NCBI RefSeq assembly: GCF_012935695.1
Contig: NZ_CP052859.1
Location: forward strand, 2,955,001-3,019,000
Direction: 5' to 3'
DNA: 64,000 bases
Origin: Pseudomonas sp. ADAK18
GTDB lineage: Bacteria; Pseudomonadota; Gammaproteobacteria; Pseudomonadales; Pseudomonadaceae
Positions 48,165 to 56,642 of the stretch are shown here, piece after piece. The translations under genes and the position numbers were made by a program. Position 1 is the first letter of the stretch. The number at the start of each line of letters is the position of its first letter. The notes under the pieces are model-generated. The model was not told the DNA's origin. It made no database searches and saw nothing but the letters and a program-made list of their open reading frames with translations.

Positions 48165-49505
48165 TTATTCATCCCCAGTGCAGGTGCGCGGCGTCAGGCC
48201 TTTTTCCTTGGCGAAGGCGGCGGACTTCTCGTCGATCAGTGGACGCAGCAGTGCACGATCGGCAGCGATCCAGTCGCTGATCAACGTCCAGTTGACGCCA
48301 TCCCATTGCTGGATCCGCGCGGAGCCGCCGCCTTCATGGTCGCGGCACGAGAGTTTGAGGTTCTGCATCAGGCCCAGATAGCCCATGTCTTTGAGGCGTG
48401 CGTCGTCGATGTTCAGGTGCTCCAGGCCCCAGCGCCCTTCTTCGCCATTGAGCGGGCGCTTGCCGAACTTGGCCTGGCCGGTGCGAATCGCTTCCACGGC
48501 CACGGCGGCATTCACCAGGCCCGAGTTGTAGTAGACGCTGCCGAAGTTTTTCAGGTCCTTGAGGTCGCTGTGGCCTTTGTCGAGAACGTATTGCTTGAGG
48601 CGCTTGTGGATCTCGAAATCGCTGCCCGCCGGGTACGGCGTCAGTGCCAGGTAACCCTTGGCGGCAGCGCCGGCGGGCAATACGTCTTCACTGGAACTGG
48701 CCCAGATGTCGCCGATGATATGGTCCACCGGGAAGCCGAAACGCGCGGCGGTCTTGACCGCCACCGGGGTCGATACGCCCCAGGTGCGCAGGAACACCCA
48801 GTCCGGATTGGCCTGGCGCACTTGGCGCCATTGCGCCGACTGCTCGTTGCCGGGGTCGGCCACGGGGATCTGGATGTTTTCGAAACCGTACTTCTCGGCC
48901 AACAACTTCAGTGGTCCAAGGGTTTCCCGTCCATAGGCAGAGTCGTGGTAGACGGTGGCGATTTTCTTGCCCTTGAGTTTGTCGAACCCGCCTTCGCGCT
49001 GGGCGATGTAGTTCACCAGGGTCGAAGCTTCGCTGTAGAAGGTCAGCATCACCGGGAAGTTGTAGGGAAACACCGTACCGTCGGTAGCTTCGGTACGCCC
49101 GTAACCGAGGGTGATCAGCGGAATCTTGTCCACCTCGGCCCGCTCGCTCAGGGCATAGGCTGCCGGTGCGCCGTTAGGCTGGTAAACCGCGACCGGCGCG
49201 CCGTCCAGGCCATTCTTGAAGCGCTCGTAGCACTCGATGCCCTTCTCCGCCGTCCATTCGGTCTCACACTCCTGCCACACCAACTTGACGCCGTTGATGC
49301 CGCCTTCAACCTCGTTGATATAGCGCAGGTAGTCGATCATCCCGGCCCACACCTGCACGCCGCTGGAGGCATAAGCACCGACACGGTAAGTGGCCAATGG
49401 AATGAATTGTTGGTCAGGCGAAGCCAGAGCCTGCGGGACTGCACCCGCCAATGCCGCCAGCGCGAAAGCGGCGCCGGCCAGGGAACGTTTCAAGGATGCA
49501 CGCAT
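48165..49505 (-). CDS. Branched-chain-type ABC transporter substrate-binding protein
   Basis: Periplasmic binding protein of 446 residues of the type 1 (LivK/peripla_BP_6) fold. A signal peptide ends near QALASPDQ (about residue 29). The ATG at 49505 was chosen because the signal peptide starts properly there. It is larger than LivK (about 370 residues), as in transporters for aromatic or sulfur compounds. Ligand is inferred from the monooxygenase genes upstream. Confidence 0.87.
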   Translation of the reverse strand: MRASLKRSLAGAAFALAALAGAVPQALASPDQQFIPLATYRVGAYASSGVQVWAGMIDYLRYINEVEGGINGVKLVWQECETEWTAEKGIECYERFKNGLDGAPVAVYQPNGAPAAYALSERAEVDKIPLITLGYGRTEATDGTVFPYNFPVMLTFYSEASTLVNYIAQREGGFDKLKGKKIATVYHDSAYGRETLGPLKLLAEKYGFENIQIPVADPGNEQSAQWRQVRQANPDWVFLRTWGVSTPVAVKTAARFGFPVDHIIGDIWASSSEDVLPAGAAAKGYLALTPYPAGSDFEIHKRLKQYVLDKGHSDLKDLKNFGSVYYNSGLVNAAVAVEAIRTGQAKFGKRPLNGEEGRWGLEHLNIDDARLKDMGYLGLMQNLKLSCRDHEGGGSARIQQWDGVNWTLISDWIAADRALLRPLIDEKSAAFAKEKGLTPRTCTGDE

Positions 49506-49528
49506 GGAGATTCTCTTAAAGGACGGAT

Positions 49529-50578
49529 TCAGAAACGCAGCGGCCATTGGCGCAGCCGTTCACGCAGGTTGTGCAACAGGCGAATCAAGCCCTCGGGTTC
49601 CTTGATCAGGAACACGATGATCAACACGCCAAAGATGATTTTTTGCAGGTTCTGCAACTGCCCGGCGTCCACCGAGCCACCGAACAACGCTTGCCCGGCA
49701 TGGCTGAGAAAGATCGGCAGCAAACTGATGAAAGCCGCGCCGACGAAGTTGCCGGCAATGCTGCCCATGCCGCCGATAATGATGATGAACAGGATCTGGA
49801 ACGAGCGATTGATATCGAAGCTGCTGGCGCTCGCGGTGCCCAGATAAGCGAACGCCCACAACGCGCCGGCAATCCCCAGGTAGAACGAGCTGACGGCAAA
49901 TGCCAGGCGCTTGTAGCGCACCACCGGAATGCCGACCACGGCGGCGGCGGTGTCCATGTCACGGATCGCCATCCAGTTGCGCCCCACCTGGCTGCGCACC
50001 AGGTTCACAGCGGTCCAGGTCAACAGCAACACGGTGACCAAGGTCAGCAGATAGCGACCCACCGGCGTGTTGAGGTCATGACCGAACAACGAAAGCTTCG
50101 GTGCGGAAATGGTCCCGGAGGAACCGTAGTTGTAGAACCAGGGGAATTTGACGAACAGCCATTCCAGGAAAAACTGCGCCGCCAGGGTGGTGACCATCAG
50201 GTAGAAGCCCTTGATCCGAGAACTGGGCAAGCCGAATACCAGCCCCACCAGCGCACTGATAATCCCGCCGCCCAGTAGCGCTACCGGCAAGCCCAACTCC
50301 GGCAGGCGCAGCAGGAAACCGTACGTGGCAAACGCGCCAACCGCCATGAAGCCCGCCGCGCCGACCGACGTCTGGCCGGTGTAGCCGGTCAACAGGTTCA
50401 AACCCAGCCCGGCCAGTGACAGCACCAGAAACGGAATCAAAATCGCGTTGAGCCAATAGTCATTGCCCCACAACGGCACAACGATGAAGGCCAGCGCCAA
50501 CAGCCCAATCAGGCCCCAGGGCAAGTGTCGCTGAATCAACAACAATGGAGCAGTTTCATGGGCAACAGGGATCGACAT
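49529..50578 (-). CDS. Branched-chain-type ABC transporter permease (LivM-like)
   Basis: Inner-membrane permease of 349 residues with about nine hydrophobic segments and the LivM pattern LNLLTGYTGQTSVGAAGFMAVGAF in two halves. The ATG at 50578 starts 4 bases after the LivH-like stop. In-frame codons upstream overlap the LivH gene and were discarded. Confidence 0.88.
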   Translation of the reverse strand: MSIPVAHETAPLLLIQRHLPWGLIGLLALAFIVVPLWGNDYWLNAILIPFLVLSLAGLGLNLLTGYTGQTSVGAAGFMAVGAFATYGFLLRLPELGLPVALLGGGIISALVGLVFGLPSSRIKGFYLMVTTLAAQFFLEWLFVKFPWFYNYGSSGTISAPKLSLFGHDLNTPVGRYLLTLVTVLLLTWTAVNLVRSQVGRNWMAIRDMDTAAAVVGIPVVRYKRLAFAVSSFYLGIAGALWAFAYLGTASASSFDINRSFQILFIIIIGGMGSIAGNFVGAAFISLLPIFLSHAGQALFGGSVDAGQLQNLQKIIFGVLIIVFLIKEPEGLIRLLHNLRERLRQWPLRF

Positions 50579-50582
50579 GCTT

Positions 50583-51464
50583 TCAGACTCGCTCAATGGC
50601 GCGCTCGCCGAACAGGCCGGCGGGACGGATATACAGGAAGGCCAGGGCCAGGACATACGCGAACCACGGTGTGATGCCGCCACCGATCAGCGGGCCGATG
50701 TACACCTCGGCGAGGTTCTCCGCCGCGCCAACGATCAGCCCGCCGACAATCGCCCCGCCAATCGAGGTAAAGCCGCCGATGATCAACACCGGCAACGCCT
50801 TGAGCACCACCAGCGACAGGGAAAACTGCACGCCTTGGCGCGCGCCCCAGAGCAAGCCGGCCACCAGCCCGACGATGCCCGCCACCGCCCAGACGATCTG
50901 CCAGATCCGGTTGAGATTGATGCCGATAGACAACGCCGCCGTGGTGTCATCCGCCACCGCCCGCAGGGACACGCCAATGCGGGTCTTGTTGAACAGCAAC
51001 GCCAGCACCGTCACCAACACCACGGCGGCCGCTGCGGCAATCAGGTCGAACTGGCTGAGCATCAGTGGCCCGAGAAACAGCGGCACGTCGTCAATGCCCA
51101 GATCCAGGGCACGCACCTGTGAGCCCATCAAGCCTTGGGCCAGGCCTTCGATGATGAAGGACAGGCCAAGGGTGGCCATGAACAAGGTGATCTGCGAGCG
51201 GTTCACCAACGGACGTAATACAAGCCGTTCGATGAGCAAGGCGCCGACGATCATCACGATTACCGTCAGCAACAAGGCCAGGGCAAACGGCACGCCTTGA
51301 TCGTGCAGGCTGACGAACGTCAGGGCGGCGAACAGCAGCATTGAGCCCTGGGCAAAGTTGAACACGCCGCTGGCCTTGTAGATCAGCACAAAACCGATGG
51401 CGACCAGCGAATACATGGTGCCCGCGAGCAGGCCACCGAGCAGGGTTTCGAAAAAGAACGTCAT
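50583..51464 (-). CDS. Branched-chain-type ABC transporter permease (LivH-like)
   Basis: Inner-membrane permease of 293 residues of the LivH group, starting MTFFFETLLGGLLAGTMYSL and containing the GFTSIGGAIVGGLIVGAAENL stretch near the C-terminus. It overlaps the LivG-like gene by four bases (ATGA). Together with the LivM-like subunit it forms the channel. Confidence 0.9.
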   Translation of the reverse strand: MTFFFETLLGGLLAGTMYSLVAIGFVLIYKASGVFNFAQGSMLLFAALTFVSLHDQGVPFALALLLTVIVMIVGALLIERLVLRPLVNRSQITLFMATLGLSFIIEGLAQGLMGSQVRALDLGIDDVPLFLGPLMLSQFDLIAAAAAVVLVTVLALLFNKTRIGVSLRAVADDTTAALSIGINLNRIWQIVWAVAGIVGLVAGLLWGARQGVQFSLSLVVLKALPVLIIGGFTSIGGAIVGGLIVGAAENLAEVYIGPLIGGGITPWFAYVLALAFLYIRPAGLFGERAIERV

Positions 51465-52234
51465 GGGTTGACCACTCCCAGATAGGCCGCGATGACGTCG
51501 GGGTTGGCCTGCACTTGTGTCGGCGTACCGTCACCCACCTTGCGTCCGTAATCGAGCACCACCACGTGATCCGACAGGCCCATTACCACGCCCATGTCGT
51601 GTTCGATCAGAACGACGGTGGTGCCGATGTCGCGATTCACGTCGGCCACGAAGCGCGCCATTTCCTGTTTTTCCTCGGCGTTCATGCCGGCCATGGGTTC
51701 GTCCAGCAGCAACAGGCTCGGGCCGGCAATCAACGCTCGCCCCAGTTCCACGCGCTTTTGCAGGCCGTATGAAAGATTGCCCACCAGCACCTCACGGTGA
51801 GCCTGCAGTTCGAGGAAATCGAGAATGCCCTGGGCCCGCTGGCGGAAGGCTTCAGCCTCGCGCCGTGCCCTGGGCAAACCCAGGGCCTGTTCGATGAAGG
51901 TGCTGCGGGTATGCCGGGACAGGCCAGTCAGGATGTTGTCGATCACGCTCATCTTCTTGAACAAGGCGTTGTTCTGAAATGTGCGCCCAATGCCTCGGCG
52001 CGCCGCACCCAACGGGTCGATGCGGTGGAAATGCTGCTGCTCGAACACGATCTCGCCAGCATCGAATCGGTACACACCATTGAGCACGTTGAGCAATGAG
52101 CTTTTGCCGGCACCGTTGGGGCCGATCAGCGCGCAGATCTCACCGCGCTGCACGTCAAAGGACAAGGCGTTGATAGCCTTGACCCCCTTGAAGGACAGGG
52201 AGATGTCGCGCACCTGGAGAATGGCTTCGCTCAT
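51461..52234 (-). CDS. Branched-chain-type ABC transporter ATP-binding protein (LivG-like)
   Basis: ATPase of 257 residues with Walker A GPNGAGKSS, signature LSYGLQKRVELGRAL and Walker B LLLLDEPMAGMN, the LivG pattern. The ATG at 52234 overlaps the stop of the upstream acyl-CoA-synthetase-like gene by four bases. The overlapping starts and stops show that this gene, its neighbours and the odd synthetase-like gene are one translation-coupled unit. Confidence 0.9.
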   Translation of the reverse strand: MSEAILQVRDISLSFKGVKAINALSFDVQRGEICALIGPNGAGKSSLLNVLNGVYRFDAGEIVFEQQHFHRIDPLGAARRGIGRTFQNNALFKKMSVIDNILTGLSRHTRSTFIEQALGLPRARREAEAFRQRAQGILDFLELQAHREVLVGNLSYGLQKRVELGRALIAGPSLLLLDEPMAGMNAEEKQEMARFVADVNRDIGTTVVLIEHDMGVVMGLSDHVVVLDYGRKVGDGTPTQVQANPDVIAAYLGVVNP

Positions 52235-53199
52235 GCGATATCCCGTTTGAATTCGACCAGCCATTGCGGCTCGGCGCTGCTCTGCCGGGTAGCCGGGGCC
52301 TGCCAGATGTACTGCAAACGCTGGAACCCCAGCAGCCGCCGTACACGATTTTTGATCAGCCGACGCAGGCCGCTGTGTGGATGGGCGATGGCCCACTCGG
52401 ACAACCGACGGCGCCAGGTGCCGGCCGGCGCCAGGCGGCTTTCGATCTCATCGGCCAGGTGCTGCAAACGCGCAGGCGACAGCAGCAAGCCGGTGGGTGC
52501 GACTTCGCTGCGATCGCGCCGGGCCGAGCCGCGACTTTCCGGGAAGGCCAGGTTCTGACCGCTGCTCAGCCATTGCTCCAGCACCACGGCCAGGCCGCCT
52601 TGCCAGTGGGTGCCCTCTTCGCTCCATAACGCGGTTTCACCGCCGGGCTGCCACCAACGATTCAGGCGTCGAGCAGGGTCCACGGGGCCAAGCAATTGGG
52701 CGAACGCCAGTACCCCGTTCCCAGACGCTGCCCGCTCGGTGATCAACCTCTGAGGTGCGGCGCTGCTACCGGCCACCGCCAGCCAGTGCTGCACCTGCTG
52801 ACGGCCCTGAACGTAGGCGTGAGTCGGGCGCAGGCGCCACAGCAGTTTGTGCAGCGTGGTGGGTTCCAAGTCATCGGCCAGGGTCAGGGTCTGCCCGCCG
52901 ATGGACTGGGCGGCCAGGGCCAGCAGCAATAGATTGGGTTCGAAGGCACCGCTCAAAGCCAATCGCGATTGCTCGGTAAAACCCTGCTGACGCAAGCCAT
53001 CGGCCAGACGTTCGACATCGCGCAGGGCGTCGATCCAGCGCCAGGCATACCACTGGCCATGACGCTTGTGGCGCAATGCGGTGTGCAGCGGGCTGACCTG
53101 TGCCCAGTGATGCAATTGCTCCAGGGCCTTGGGCAAGCCCGTGACCCATTCGGCAGGCCATTCCACATCCAGCGCACGGTTGAGTGTGTGCACGCTCAT
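52231..53199 (-). CDS. Truncated acyl-CoA-synthetase-like protein lacking catalytic motifs
   Basis: Protein of 322 residues. The first 130 or so residues resemble the N-terminal lobe of long-chain acyl-CoA synthetases (WRWIDALRDVERLADGL, then LALSGAFEPNLLLLALAAQSIGG). The end (LSPARLQHLADEIESRL and RLSEWAIAHPHSGLRRLIKN) resembles the segment just before the central SGGAPL region of those enzymes. The AMP-binding loop (SSGTTG type) is absent and the protein stops where the catalytic half should begin; full relatives have about 600-650 residues. It is coupled to livG by a four-base overlap and has an intact frame, so it is probably expressed. Function unknown. Confidence 0.7.
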   Translation of the reverse strand: MSVHTLNRALDVEWPAEWVTGLPKALEQLHHWAQVSPLHTALRHKRHGQWYAWRWIDALRDVERLADGLRQQGFTEQSRLALSGAFEPNLLLLALAAQSIGGQTLTLADDLEPTTLHKLLWRLRPTHAYVQGRQQVQHWLAVAGSSAAPQRLITERAASGNGVLAFAQLLGPVDPARRLNRWWQPGGETALWSEEGTHWQGGLAVVLEQWLSSGQNLAFPESRGSARRDRSEVAPTGLLLSPARLQHLADEIESRLAPAGTWRRRLSEWAIAHPHSGLRRLIKNRVRRLLGFQRLQYIWQAPATRQSSAEPQWLVEFKRDIA

Positions 53200-53272
53200 A
53201 GGGGTGATGCTCCTATTGGTGGGTAAGCGTGCGGTGGTCCGCTGGCTGGGATTATCGAATCGACACAGCTCA

Positions 53273-53368
53273 AAATGTGGGAGCGGGCTTGCTCGCGAAT
53301 GCGGTGGATCAGTCACCTAATTTATTGACTGGCACACCGCTTTCGCGAGCAAGCCCGCTCCCACATTT
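53273..53368. repeat. REPIN-type repeat overlapping the monooxygenase gene end
   Basis: Inverted repeat with arms AAATGTGGGAGCGGGCTTGC and complement. Its right half is inside the open reading frame of the FMN monooxygenase and supplies that gene's last 17 codons and TAG stop. Class as at 6743, 9217 and 24541. Confidence 0.88.
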
Positions 53369-54747
53369 GAACCGTGTAGGGCCTTGAGGTCGCGATAGCC
53401 GGCGCCCGGATGGTTCTGCGGCAACCGCGCCCCTTCCCCGAACAATTTCTCGCGCAGCGTGCCCTGGGCGTACTCAGTCTTGTACACCCCGCGCTTCTGC
53501 AACTCGGGCACCAGCAAGTCCACAGCGTCAATGAAGGTCTCGTGGGTCAACGCGTACGCCAGGTTGAAGCCATCGACATCCGTCTCCTCAACCCACTCCT
53601 GCAACAGGTCCGCCACCGTCTCTGGCCCGCCGACAAACAACGGTCCAAAGCCACCAATCCCCACCCAGTCCGCCAACTCATTGGGCGTCCAGACCTTGTT
53701 CGGGTCCGCGGTGGAAAATGCCTCCACCGCCGATTGAATGGCGTTGGTGTGCACATGCTTGAGCGGTTCGTCCGGCTTGAACTGGCTGAAATCGATACCG
53801 GTCCAGCCAGAAATCAGCGCCATCGCGCCTTCGTAGCTGACGTAGGATTTGTATTCCTCGAACTTGGCTTTCGCCTTGGCATCGGTTTCGCCGACGATCA
53901 CCGTCTGCAGGTTGAAGATCAGGATTTTCTTCGGGTCACGCCCCGCTTCTGCTGCCCGCCGGCGGATGTCGGCAACGGTCTTTTTCAGCAGCACTTTCGA
54001 CGGCGCGGCGACGAACACGCATTCGGCCTGTTCGGCGGCGAATTGCTTGCCACGGCTGGAAGCCCCGGCCTGGTACAGCACCGGCGTGCGTTGTGGCGAC
54101 GGCTCGCAGAGGTGAATGCCGGGCACCTGGAAGTGTTTGCCGACGTGGCGGATCTCATGGATTTTGCTCGGGTCACTGAAAATCCGCCGCTCGCGGTCCC
54201 GCAGTACGGCGCCCTCTTCCCAGCTGCCTTCCCAGAGCTTGTAGCAAACCTCCAGGTATTCCTCGGCGTAGTCATAGCGTGCGTCGTGTTCGGTCTGGGC
54301 CTTTTGGCCGAGGTTCTTGGCGCCGCTTTCCAGATAGGAGGTAACGATGTTCCAGCCGACGCGGCCCTTGGTCAGGTGGTCCAGGGTCGAGAGGCGTCGG
54401 GCGAACGGGTACGGATGCTCAAAGGACAGCGACGCCGTAAGGCCAAAACCCAGATGCTCAGTGACCAACGCCATCGGCGCGATCAGCGACAAAGGATCGT
54501 TGACCGGCACCTGCGCGGCCTGGCGAATCGCGGCATCACCGTTGCCGTTGTACACGTCGTAGATGCCCAGCACGTCGGCGATAAACAAGCCGTCGAACTT
54601 GCCGCGCTCAAGGATCTTCGCCAGGTCGGTCCAGTATTCCAGGTCTTTGTACTGCCACGAGCGATCCCGTGGATGAGCCCACAAGCCCGGTGACTGATGG
54701 CCGACGCAGTTCATGTCGAAGGCATTCAAGCGGATTTCACGGGGCAT
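53317..54747 (-). CDS. NtaA/DmoA-family FMN-dependent monooxygenase with a REP-encoded tail
   Basis: Luciferase-like monooxygenase of 476 residues of the NtaA/SnaA/DszA/DmoA group, which oxidises organosulfur or amino-polycarboxylate compounds using FMNH2 from a separate reductase. Typical parts are RLNAFDMNCVGHQSPGLW at the start, RLSTLDHLTKGRVGWNIVTS and PVLYQAGASSRGKQFAAEQAE. The ATG at 54747 follows GGAG by 9 bases and overlaps the preceding stop by one base. The last 17 residues (VGAGLLAKAVCQSIN region) are encoded by a REP repeat and do not belong to the family. Sulfur-related role is inferred from the SfnB-type gene upstream. Confidence 0.85.
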   Translation of the reverse strand: MPREIRLNAFDMNCVGHQSPGLWAHPRDRSWQYKDLEYWTDLAKILERGKFDGLFIADVLGIYDVYNGNGDAAIRQAAQVPVNDPLSLIAPMALVTEHLGFGLTASLSFEHPYPFARRLSTLDHLTKGRVGWNIVTSYLESGAKNLGQKAQTEHDARYDYAEEYLEVCYKLWEGSWEEGAVLRDRERRIFSDPSKIHEIRHVGKHFQVPGIHLCEPSPQRTPVLYQAGASSRGKQFAAEQAECVFVAAPSKVLLKKTVADIRRRAAEAGRDPKKILIFNLQTVIVGETDAKAKAKFEEYKSYVSYEGAMALISGWTGIDFSQFKPDEPLKHVHTNAIQSAVEAFSTADPNKVWTPNELADWVGIGGFGPLFVGGPETVADLLQEWVEETDVDGFNLAYALTHETFIDAVDLLVPELQKRGVYKTEYAQGTLREKLFGEGARLPQNHPGAGYRDLKALHGSNVGAGLLAKAVCQSIN

Positions 54748-55124
54748 CAAACATTACTCCTAGGAGCGATACCGTTGAGGCGGTAGTTGCCGACAATCTG
54801 GTATTTCCAGCGCAATGGGTCATCCAGCGTGGACGGCAGCGCAGTGCGCTGGCCGGTCAATTCAAATTCGGCGTTGCTGGCAGCGATCAAGGCTTCGGCG
54901 CTGGCGATCTGGGCTTCGGTAAAGGCGATCTGTGTTTCGATGGGGCTTTGGCCTTTGAGCGTTTCAGCGCGTTCGAACAGTGCGGCGGCGACGCCGATGC
55001 GAATCTGCAAGTCGCCAAAACGACTGATCACATAGGGATCGTCGCTGTGTTGAACAAAGCGCAAGGTGCTTTCCAGTAGATGGCGGGCCTGCTGCAAGGC
55101 ATCCGGTTGGGTCAGTGCGTTCAT
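54747..55124 (-). CDS. Half-size protein related to the C-terminal domain of SfnB-type acyl-CoA dehydrogenases
   Basis: Protein of 125 residues that matches the C-terminal helical domain of the neighbouring SfnB-type enzyme: compare its DDPLRWKYQIVGNYRLNGI with the neighbour's HDPARWKYHLIGNFLLNGV. The N-terminal and middle flavin-binding domains are missing, and the conserved segment DRHWRNARTHTL of the neighbour is absent. It has its own ribosome site (GGAG) and is coupled to the monooxygenase by a one-base overlap, so it is likely translated. It may be a structural partner of the full-length enzyme or a decayed paralogue. Confidence 0.75.
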   Translation of the reverse strand: MNALTQPDALQQARHLLESTLRFVQHSDDPYVISRFGDLQIRIGVAAALFERAETLKGQSPIETQIAFTEAQIASAEALIAASNAEFELTGQRTALPSTLDDPLRWKYQIVGNYRLNGIAPRSNV

Positions 55125-55133
55125 CGAAGCTCC

Positions 55134-56330
55134 TCAGTTCCAGGCGTGGCGCGCCGGCTTGACGCCGTTGAGCAGGAAATTGCCGATCAGGTGGTACTTC
55201 CAGCGGGCGGGGTCATGCAGGGTGTGGGTACGGGCGTTGCGCCAGTGACGGTCGAGGTTGTGTTTGCCGAGCACAGAACGGGTACCGGCCAACTCGAACA
55301 ACTTGCTACCGGCGAGCAAGGCAATCTCGGTGGAGAGGACCTTGGCCTGGGCGACAATCAGCGAGGCGTTGGCCACTGTGTCTTCATTGGGCTCTTCCAG
55401 AGCCAGGTCGACCGCGCGGCCCGCCTTGGCGAGGATGGCTTCGGCACCGTGGACCCGCCATTCCAGGTCGCCAATGGCGGCAATGGTGAACGGGTCTTGC
55501 CAGCCGTGATCCTGCTGGCTGTCGATCCATGGCCGGGACTGGCGGGCGTAAGTCTTGGCTGCTTCAAGGGCGCCAATGGCGATGCCCGTGTCCACAGCGG
55601 CCTGGATGATTTGCGAAATCGGGCCGTCGGCGGTGGGCTGGTCATACGCCTTGTGGGCCGGGATCACCGCGTCCAACGGGACCTTGACCGCGTTAAGGGT
55701 GACACCGCCGCTGGCCGTGGTGCGCTGGCCGAAACCGTCCCAACTGTCGATCACCGTCAGGCCGGGATTGTCGCGCTCGATAAAGGAAATGAATGCCTGG
55801 TTTTCCTCGTTGACCGCCACCGTCGGCACGATATGGGCGAACAACGCACCGGTGCAGTAGAACTTCTCGCCATCGATCTGCGCGCTGTCGCCGTCAAAAC
55901 GAATGCGCGTTTCGAAGGCGGCGGCGGTTTTGCTCTTGGCTTCGGAGAAGGCGTTGCCGAAGCGATAGCCTTGCAACACCTTGGCGAAGTAATGCTGCTT
56001 CTGCGCTTCGCTGGCGGTTTGTACAAGGATGTCCACCACGCCCAGATGGTTCTGCGGGATTTGCCCCAGGGACGGGTCGGCGGCGGAGATCAACTTGATC
56101 ACCTCGGCCACCGTCACATAGGACACCTCGGCGCCGCCATAAGCCTTGGGAACCGTAATGCCCCACAAGCCGCTGGCGGAGAACTCGTCCAGTTCGGCTA
56201 TCGGCAGGCGGCGCTCACGGTCGCGCACGCTGGCGTCGACGGCGAAGCGTTTGGCCAATTCGGTGGCAACGCTGATGGCTTCGGCGTCCGAGCGGATGAT
56301 GTGGGCAAGGTGTAGGGGTTGGGCTGACAT
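55134..56330 (-). CDS. SfnB-family sulfur-acquisition flavin-dependent oxidoreductase
   Basis: Acyl-CoA-dehydrogenase-fold flavoprotein of 398 residues of the SfnB/DszC group, used by Pseudomonas in the release of sulfur from sulfones and related compounds. Typical segments are FSASGLWGITVPKAYGGAEVS, NAFSEAKSKTAAAF and the C-terminal LDRHWRNARTHTLHDPARW. The ATG at 56330 has GGAG 8 bases upstream. A sigma-54 promoter lies 39 bases before it, making this the first gene of the operon that runs down to 45945. Confidence 0.88.
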   Translation of the reverse strand: MSAQPLHLAHIIRSDAEAISVATELAKRFAVDASVRDRERRLPIAELDEFSASGLWGITVPKAYGGAEVSYVTVAEVIKLISAADPSLGQIPQNHLGVVDILVQTASEAQKQHYFAKVLQGYRFGNAFSEAKSKTAAAFETRIRFDGDSAQIDGEKFYCTGALFAHIVPTVAVNEENQAFISFIERDNPGLTVIDSWDGFGQRTTASGGVTLNAVKVPLDAVIPAHKAYDQPTADGPISQIIQAAVDTGIAIGALEAAKTYARQSRPWIDSQQDHGWQDPFTIAAIGDLEWRVHGAEAILAKAGRAVDLALEEPNEDTVANASLIVAQAKVLSTEIALLAGSKLFELAGTRSVLGKHNLDRHWRNARTHTLHDPARWKYHLIGNFLLNGVKPARHAWN

Positions 56331-56368
56331 GGGCCGACTCCGGGCTTCAGAGAGATACCGGAGCAATT

Positions 56369-56383
56369 GCAGGAGTCGTGCCT
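56369..56383 (-). promoter_or_regulatory. Sigma-54 (-24/-12) promoter of the organosulfur operon
   Basis: On the minus strand the sequence is AGGCACG-ACTC-CTGC, which matches the -24 and -12 boxes with correct spacing. The -12 GC lies 39 bases upstream of the SfnB-type ATG. SfnR-type sigma-54 activators are known to control sfn genes; none is encoded nearby. Confidence 0.72.
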
Positions 56384-56485
56384 GAATTTAATGCTCAATA
56401 AAGTCAGTGAGTTACATAAGTATCAGCGAAATATTTGTAGCTTCAAAACCAGCAAAGTGTTCAACCACTGTTGCGCTATCAACAG

Positions 56486-56563
56486 TCAGATCACCACGTT
56501 TCGTACAAACCTCACCGCAATATCACCTTCATTGCGATAGCTGTGAGGCTGGTGGCTGGCGAA
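56486..56563 (-). pseudogene. Remnant of an XRE/cupin regulator gene (3' end only)
   Basis: Read on the minus strand, about 26 codons ending in TGA encode FASHQPHSYRNEGDIAVRF followed by VRNVVI. This matches the last residues of the regulator at 57203-57778 (FASNQPHSYHNEG onward). Most base differences are silent, with H-to-R and G-to-V changes near the end. Upstream of this stretch similarity stops. It looks like a partial gene copy left by recombination on the far side of the AT-rich patch. Confidence 0.75.
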
Positions 56564-56642
56564 GATGAAATGGATATTCAACCTTCGAACATCTGGACAC
56601 ATGTACTACACCAATCGAAGGTCGATAGTTGTGTCAGATGGA

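Noticed and set aside
46929..49847. A 972-codon open frame on the plus strand
   Set aside because: It runs antisense across the FAD protein, LivF-like and binding-protein genes, which have clear families, ribosome sites and operon structure. It is a product of high GC content.
54747..55124. Half-size SfnB relative as a frameshifted or sequencing-error fragment
   Set aside because: It has a proper ribosome site, start and coupled stop, and no continuation of the missing domains is visible in other frames upstream, where the full-length gene sits.
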